Shown: one piece after another, positions 60,082 to 64,000 of the stretch
Position numbering within the stretch: position 1 is the stretch's first letter
Layout: each line of letters begins with the position of its first letter
Assembly: GCF_002209555.1 (NCBI RefSeq)
Contig: NZ_NJIF01000006.1
Span: 124,001 to 188,000 of the forward strand
Source: Achromobacter insolitus
GTDB taxonomy: Bacteria > Pseudomonadota > Gammaproteobacteria > Burkholderiales > Burkholderiaceae_B
DNA length: 64,000 bases
Direction of reading: 5' to 3'
Position numbers and translations under genes: made by a program
The notes under the pieces: model-generated
What the model saw: the letters and a program-made list of their open reading frames with translations, nothing else
Told to the model about the DNA's origin: nothing
Database searches by the model: none

Positions 60082-62256
60082 TCAGAAGCTGATGCTGGCG
60101 GAAGCGGTGACGGTGCGGGCGGGTCCGAGCGTCGCGATCGGCGTCGTGTCGCTGAAGCTCCCCGCGTAGTAGTGCTTGTCGAAGACGTTGTTGACGTTCA
60201 GCCGCAGCACCACGTCCTTGCCATTGACCTTCGTGGCGTAGCGGGCTCCCAGGTCCAACTGCCCCCAGCCGGGAATCTCCAGCTTGTTGGCCGCATCTGC
60301 GTACTGGCTGGACGTCGCTTGCACGCGGCCGCTCAACGTCAGGCCAGGCACCCAGGGCGTGTCCCATTCCAGCCCGGTATTGGCCTGCCAGCGCGGCGCT
60401 CCCACCGCGGTGTTGCCGTCATAGCGGCCGTATGAGGTCTTGACCTGCGTGCCTTGCGTGTACGTGACGCCTCCCAGCACGCGCACGCCGGGCACCAGTT
60501 CGCCGAAGGTGTTCCATTCCACGCCGCGCACGCGCTTCTCGCCGCCGTCCGCATAGGTCGGATTGGCTGCGGAGCCCTCCGTGACCAGCATGGGCTTGTC
60601 GATCTGGAACAACGCCAAGGTATTGGTGAACGTGCCCGCGTTCCACTTGACGCCCACTTCCTGCTGCTTGGTTTTGTAGGGAGCAAACACCTGCCCGTAG
60701 TTGCTTGCCAGCGTGTCCGTAACGCTGTCGCCTTTGCTCAAGCCTTGCACATAATTCGCGTACAAGGAGACATCCGGTCCCCAGGGCTTCACGACGATGG
60801 CCACGGCTGGCGTCACGGCATCTTCGTCGTAGCGGGACGTCGTCTTGCCTGTCTTGTCGAAGTTGGTGGTCTTCACGCGTTGGTTGCGCAGGCCGCCGGT
60901 CAGGAGCAGCTTGTCGTCGAAGAACGACATGGTGTCCACCAGAGCCAGGCTGGTGAGCGTGTTTTCCGCGGTCTTGGGCGCGCTACCCGGCACCGCAGGC
61001 ATGACCGGCGTGATCGGGTCGTAGATGTTGGACTTGAAGGTCGATGGAGTCCCCGCGGCCGACCCGTCCTCCAGTTTCAACAATGAGGCCTGGAGCACCA
61101 GTTCGTGGCGCACGCTGCCCGTGTTGAAGCGCGAGCGCAGGCCCGCTTCGGCCGACGTGGCGTCCGTGTATGCGCGCTGCCCGACCATGTTGCCGGTGAA
61201 ATTGCCATTGGCGTCGATCTGCCGCGCGTGGGTGCCGTTGATCAGCCCCGATTGGTGGCTGTCGCGCTTGCCCAGCCCGGCGAAGGCCGACACGCTGTCA
61301 TTGAAACGATACTCGGCGCGCGCCACCACGGCGTTGCTCTGGATATTGCCGTAGCCGGTGCTGAACTGATTGATACGGGGATCGGGCGCGTCGGGCACGA
61401 CCGAACCGCCGAACCAGAACATGGCGGGCGAGCCGCCCGAGAACGACTCCTGGCTATGGTAGGCGTCTATCGACGCGCTCAGGGCGCTGCCTCGATAGTC
61501 CAGGCCGGCCGAAAGAAACTCGCGCTTCCTGGACTGGCCGTCCAGCGTGGTGGCGCCGTCGCTGAAAGAACCATTGACGCGGGCGCCCCATTCATTCGCG
61601 CTGCCGAAGCGGCGTCCGGCATCAACTGTCGTACCCAACTGGCCGTCCGCCTGCCAATTCACGCCGAACGTGGCATTGGGCGTATCGTCCGCCCGCTTGG
61701 GCACCAGGTTGATCGTGCCGCCCACCGCGCCGCTAGGCGCCATGCCGCTGAACAAGGCGTTCGGCCCCTTCAGCACCTCTACCCGTTCGACGAATTCCAG
61801 TGGTGTGCGGCCCATGGGCGCCAGCCCGTACATGCCGTTGATCGCCACATCGTTCTGGTTGACGTCGAAACCTCGAATGCGGAAGTTTTCGTAGGCATGC
61901 CCGCTCGATGTCGTGAACCGTACCGAGGGGTCGTTCGCCATGACGTCCGCGAGCGTGCGCGCCTGCTGGTTCTGGATCAGTTCGGAGGTGTAGCTGGTAA
62001 CGTTGAAGGGCGTGTCCATGACGTCCTGATTGCCCATCATGCCTAATCGCGCGCCCTGCGCCACTTGCCCTCCGGCATAGGGCGCCGGCAGTTCCTCGTC
62101 CGACACCGTGCCCGCAGTCACCGTGACGGGCTGCAGCGTCGTGGTTTGCGCGGCAGTCTGGGCGCTGACGCCGGCGGGAACCATCAATGACAAGGCAACT
62201 GCCGGACTGAGCCATTGAGCGCGCCGCGCGAGCGCCAACTGTGTTTTCTTAGACAA
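60082..62256 (-). CDS. TonB-dependent siderophore receptor
   Basis: A 724-residue outer-membrane receptor. A signal peptide ends near GVSAQ (about residue 32); no signalling (STN) domain is present, unlike the receptor at 3377-5800. The plug lies at about 75-185 (MDTPFNVTSYTSELIQNQQA, then YENFRIRGFDVNQNDVAING), followed by a barrel that ends in SASISF. The receptor heads the iron unit with the esterase-like protein, so a catecholate siderophore is a reasonable guess. Confidence 0.92.
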   Translation of the reverse strand: MSKKTQLALARRAQWLSPAVALSLMVPAGVSAQTAAQTTTLQPVTVTAGTVSDEELPAPYAGGQVAQGARLGMMGNQDVMDTPFNVTSYTSELIQNQQARTLADVMANDPSVRFTTSSGHAYENFRIRGFDVNQNDVAINGMYGLAPMGRTPLEFVERVEVLKGPNALFSGMAPSGAVGGTINLVPKRADDTPNATFGVNWQADGQLGTTVDAGRRFGSANEWGARVNGSFSDGATTLDGQSRKREFLSAGLDYRGSALSASIDAYHSQESFSGGSPAMFWFGGSVVPDAPDPRINQFSTGYGNIQSNAVVARAEYRFNDSVSAFAGLGKRDSHQSGLINGTHARQIDANGNFTGNMVGQRAYTDATSAEAGLRSRFNTGSVRHELVLQASLLKLEDGSAAGTPSTFKSNIYDPITPVMPAVPGSAPKTAENTLTSLALVDTMSFFDDKLLLTGGLRNQRVKTTNFDKTGKTTSRYDEDAVTPAVAIVVKPWGPDVSLYANYVQGLSKGDSVTDTLASNYGQVFAPYKTKQQEVGVKWNAGTFTNTLALFQIDKPMLVTEGSAANPTYADGGEKRVRGVEWNTFGELVPGVRVLGGVTYTQGTQVKTSYGRYDGNTAVGAPRWQANTGLEWDTPWVPGLTLSGRVQATSSQYADAANKLEIPGWGQLDLGARYATKVNGKDVVLRLNVNNVFDKHYYAGSFSDTTPIATLGPARTVTASASISF

Positions 62257-62274
62257 GATTCACCGCCCCAAAAC

Positions 62275-62293
62275 GTAAATGAGAATGCGTATC
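62275..62293. promoter_or_regulatory. Candidate Fur box upstream of TonB receptor
   Basis: GTAAATGAGAATGCGTATC on the plus strand, or GATACGCATTCTCATTTAC on the coding strand, matches 12 of 19 Fur consensus positions and contains the TGAGAAT core frequent in beta-proteobacteria. It lies 18 bp before the receptor ATG, so it would block a promoter or leader there. Confidence 0.5.
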
Positions 62294-62308
62294 AGAGGAA
62301 TTATATGT

Positions 62309-62389
62309 CTATGAAAGCAGATGTAGGAAGCCGCCCAGCGTCAAAAGCTGATACAGGACAAACTTCATGAGGTTGATCTGCGGGTGCAC
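62309..62389 (-). other. Possible short peptide in the receptor upstream region
   Basis: A GTG at 62389 opens a 26-codon frame ending in KFVLYQLLTLGGFLHLLS; an ATG at 62368 gives 19 codons. The peptide is hydrophobic and unlike random sequence. No strong ribosome site is present. It could be a small membrane peptide, a leader, or the end of a lost gene. Confidence 0.2.
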
Positions 62390-62545
62390 CGAGGGCGCGC
62401 CAGTCAGCGCCCGGCTGGCGTCCGGGTGAAACTTTTTTCCTTAATCGGGCGGTAACCCGCCCTGAACGAAAGAACATTCTCCGGGAACGTTTGTATTATG
62501 GAATCGCCATAAGCCAATGGCCGCGATGACTAATGTTGGCAAGCC

Positions 62546-64000
62546 ATGTCCGAAAAAATCCGCCGCTATCCTTCCCTTTCCCATTGGGGCGCATTCACTG
62601 CGGTCGTCGCGGACGGCCGCCTCGTCGATTGTGAACCCTTTGCCCGCGACTGCGCCCCGTCGGACATCCTGCGGTCCATGCCGGCCATGGTGCATTCCCC
62701 GCTGCGCGTGAATCGCCCTGCCATTCGCAAGGGGTGGCTGCGCGACAGGCACCTGAGCGATGGAAGCGAACGTGGGCGCGACGGCTACGTGGAGGTCAGT
62801 TGGGACGTCGCGCTCGCCGCCGTCCATTCAGAGCTCCAACGAGTACGGTCCCAACATGGCAGCGAGGCCATCTTCGGCGGTTCATATGGCTGGTCGTCGG
62901 CGGGGCGGCTGCATCATGCGCGTACCCAGACGCACCGCTTCCTGAATGCCGGCGGCGGCTGCACCAACCAGGCAGGAAACTACAGCTGGGGCACCGCGCA
63001 ATTCCTTTTGCCCCACGTGATCGGCAGCTACACGCCCGTGACCGGACGCGTGACGGACTGGAACAGCGTAACGGCCCACACGCGGCTATTCATCGCATTC
63101 GGCGGCATGCCCCTGCGAAACACGCAGATCACCTCCGGGGGGGCCGGCGACCACCCTGTGTCCGGACAGCTCGAACGCGCACGGGCAGCGGGTGTCGAAT
63201 TCGTCGTCATCAGCCCTACCCGGCGGGACGTGCCCGCCGGCCTGGAAGCGCGGTGGATACCCATCCGGCCGAACACCGACGCCGCCTTGATGCTGGCAAT
63301 GATGCAGGCGCTGATAGCCGACGGCATCCACGATGCAACATTCCTGCGAACCCACTGCGTCGGCTTCGATGCCCTGTGCGCGTACCTCGAAGGAAAAACG
63401 GACGGCATTCCCAAGACCCCTGAATGGGCGCAGGCAATCTGCGACGTGCCCGCCACGGTCATCCGCGAGCTCGCGCGCGAGGCCCGCAATGTACGTTCGA
63501 TGCTGACTTGCGCCTGGTCACTGCAGCGCGCCCACCGGGGCGAACAACCCTACTGGGCCTGCATCGCGCTTGCGGCGGCCCTGGGGCATATCGGCATGCC
63601 CGGCGGTGGCGTGGCGTTCGGCCATGCTTCCATGAACGGTGTCGGCAACCCGCGCATGGAGATCGCAGGCCCCGCCATGGAATCGGGGCGCAATCCGACC
63701 GGCTCGGTTATCCCCGTGGCCCGCGTCACCGACATGCTGCTGCACCCCGGAAAGACTTACGAATTCAATGGGCGCGAAAGCATTTATCCCGATATCAAGA
63801 TGGTGTACTGGGCGGGCGGCAATCCCTTCCATCACCAGCAGGACCTGAATCGTCTGAGCCGGGCATGGGCCAAGCCACAGACCATCGTCACGCACGAGAT
63901 CTGGTGGACGCCCATGGCGCGCCGCTCCGACATCGTGCTGCCAGCCACCACGACCCTGGAAAGAAACGACATAGGCGGATCGACGCGGGACCGCTACGTA
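62546..64000 (+). CDS. Molybdopterin-dependent oxidoreductase, BisC-like (partial)
   Basis: Partial gene: 485 codons from an ATG at 62546 to the window edge, of the 750-780 usual for the family. It begins SEKIRRYPSLSHWGAFTAVV, without an N-terminal Fe-S motif or signal peptide, so the product is probably cytoplasmic. GGSYGWSSAGRLHHARTQTH includes the serine that ligates molybdenum in the DMSO/biotin-sulfoxide reductase group, and VYWAGGNPFHHQQDLNRL is a pterin-binding segment. The likely role is reduction of biotin sulfoxide or methionine sulfoxide. It is divergent from the TonB receptor gene. Confidence 0.9.
   Translation, partial: MSEKIRRYPSLSHWGAFTAVVADGRLVDCEPFARDCAPSDILRSMPAMVHSPLRVNRPAIRKGWLRDRHLSDGSERGRDGYVEVSWDVALAAVHSELQRVRSQHGSEAIFGGSYGWSSAGRLHHARTQTHRFLNAGGGCTNQAGNYSWGTAQFLLPHVIGSYTPVTGRVTDWNSVTAHTRLFIAFGGMPLRNTQITSGGAGDHPVSGQLERARAAGVEFVVISPTRRDVPAGLEARWIPIRPNTDAALMLAMMQALIADGIHDATFLRTHCVGFDALCAYLEGKTDGIPKTPEWAQAICDVPATVIRELAREARNVRSMLTCAWSLQRAHRGEQPYWACIALAAALGHIGMPGGGVAFGHASMNGVGNPRMEIAGPAMESGRNPTGSVIPVARVTDMLLHPGKTYEFNGRESIYPDIKMVYWAGGNPFHHQQDLNRLSRAWAKPQTIVTHEIWWTPMARRSDIVLPATTTLERNDIGGSTRDRYV

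Noticed and set aside
62448..62463. Hairpin GGGCGG/CCGCCC as a terminator between the receptor and BisC-like genes
   Set aside because: It lies upstream of both divergent genes, and no T run follows on either strand.
1..64000. rRNA, tRNA, CRISPR, insertion sequences, prophage genes or attachment sites
   Set aside because: No conserved RNA-gene segment, repeat-spacer array, transposase, integrase or phage structural gene was found on either strand; base composition is even throughout.

Overview
The window is GC-rich DNA (about two thirds G+C), gene-dense, and very probably from the chromosome of a beta-proteobacterium of the Alcaligenaceae (Achromobacter or Bordetella type). The clearest sign is five orphan Bug-type periplasmic binding proteins of the tripartite tricarboxylate transporter family. 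Each sits in a catabolic operon and none has TctA or TctB membrane partners nearby. Many CoA-dependent catabolic operons, an Alcaligenaceae-style FecI/FecR/receptor unit and a PepSY/DUF3649/DUF3325 iron cassette support this. I saw no rRNA, tRNA, insertion sequence, prophage or CRISPR array.

Layout. 1-5800: iron acquisition. A partial ABC exporter/importer half-molecule and a divergent TetR regulator are followed by a FecI sigma factor, a FecR anti-sigma factor and a TonB-dependent receptor with a signalling domain. Fur-box-like sites lie before the ABC gene and before fecI. 5808-16170: two divergent M81 (MlrC-type) metallopeptidase genes. The right-hand one heads a transcription unit with a complete peptide-type ABC transporter (binding protein, two permeases, two ATPases) and an amidase; it looks like uptake and hydrolysis of one peptide or amide substrate. 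16193-24307: a leftward operon (MaoC hydratase, acyl-CoA dehydrogenase, beta-keto acid cleavage enzyme, class III CoA-transferase, enoyl-CoA hydratase, CitE-like lyase, Bug protein) opposite an MDR oxidoreductase and a MarR regulator. Its content resembles itaconate/citramalyl-CoA pathways with added steps. 24324-30346: LysR with divergent GST and LLM oxidoreductase, two unknown membrane proteins and another GST.

30382-42571: an IclR-centred catabolic island. Leftward are Fe-ADH, aldehyde dehydrogenase, Bug protein, SDR, MaoC hydratase, ADP-forming acyl-CoA synthetase and citryl-CoA-lyase-like protein. Rightward are IclR, a nitronate-monooxygenase-like flavoprotein, a second closely related Bug protein and an acyl-CoA dehydrogenase. 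Two promoters in this island each carry a tandem pair of the same 17-bp palindrome spaced exactly 20 bp, which ties the genes into one regulon. Together they could oxidise an alcohol to an acid, activate it, carry out a beta-oxidation-like sequence and split the product.

42619-47438: a leftward VOC dioxygenase, two Bug proteins and an FAH-family hydrolase, opposite a GntR/FCD regulator; an aromatic or dicarboxylate catabolic cassette. 47569-56099: a quinone-reductase/TetR pair with a long perfect operator, a cyclase-family hydrolase, a DsbA-like oxidoreductase, a LysR regulator, a small exported protein, a large YbiO-like MscS channel, and a GST with a divergent HxlR regulator. 56115-62256: a second iron unit: enterochelin-esterase-like hydrolase, PepSY protein, two small membrane proteins and a TonB-dependent receptor, with a Fur-like site upstream. 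62546-64000: the start of a BisC-like molybdoenzyme, cut by the window edge.

Most novel-looking features: the IclR regulon with its paired palindromes, the unusual CoA operons, and the inverted M81 gene pair with a near-identical internal tract that suggests gene conversion.
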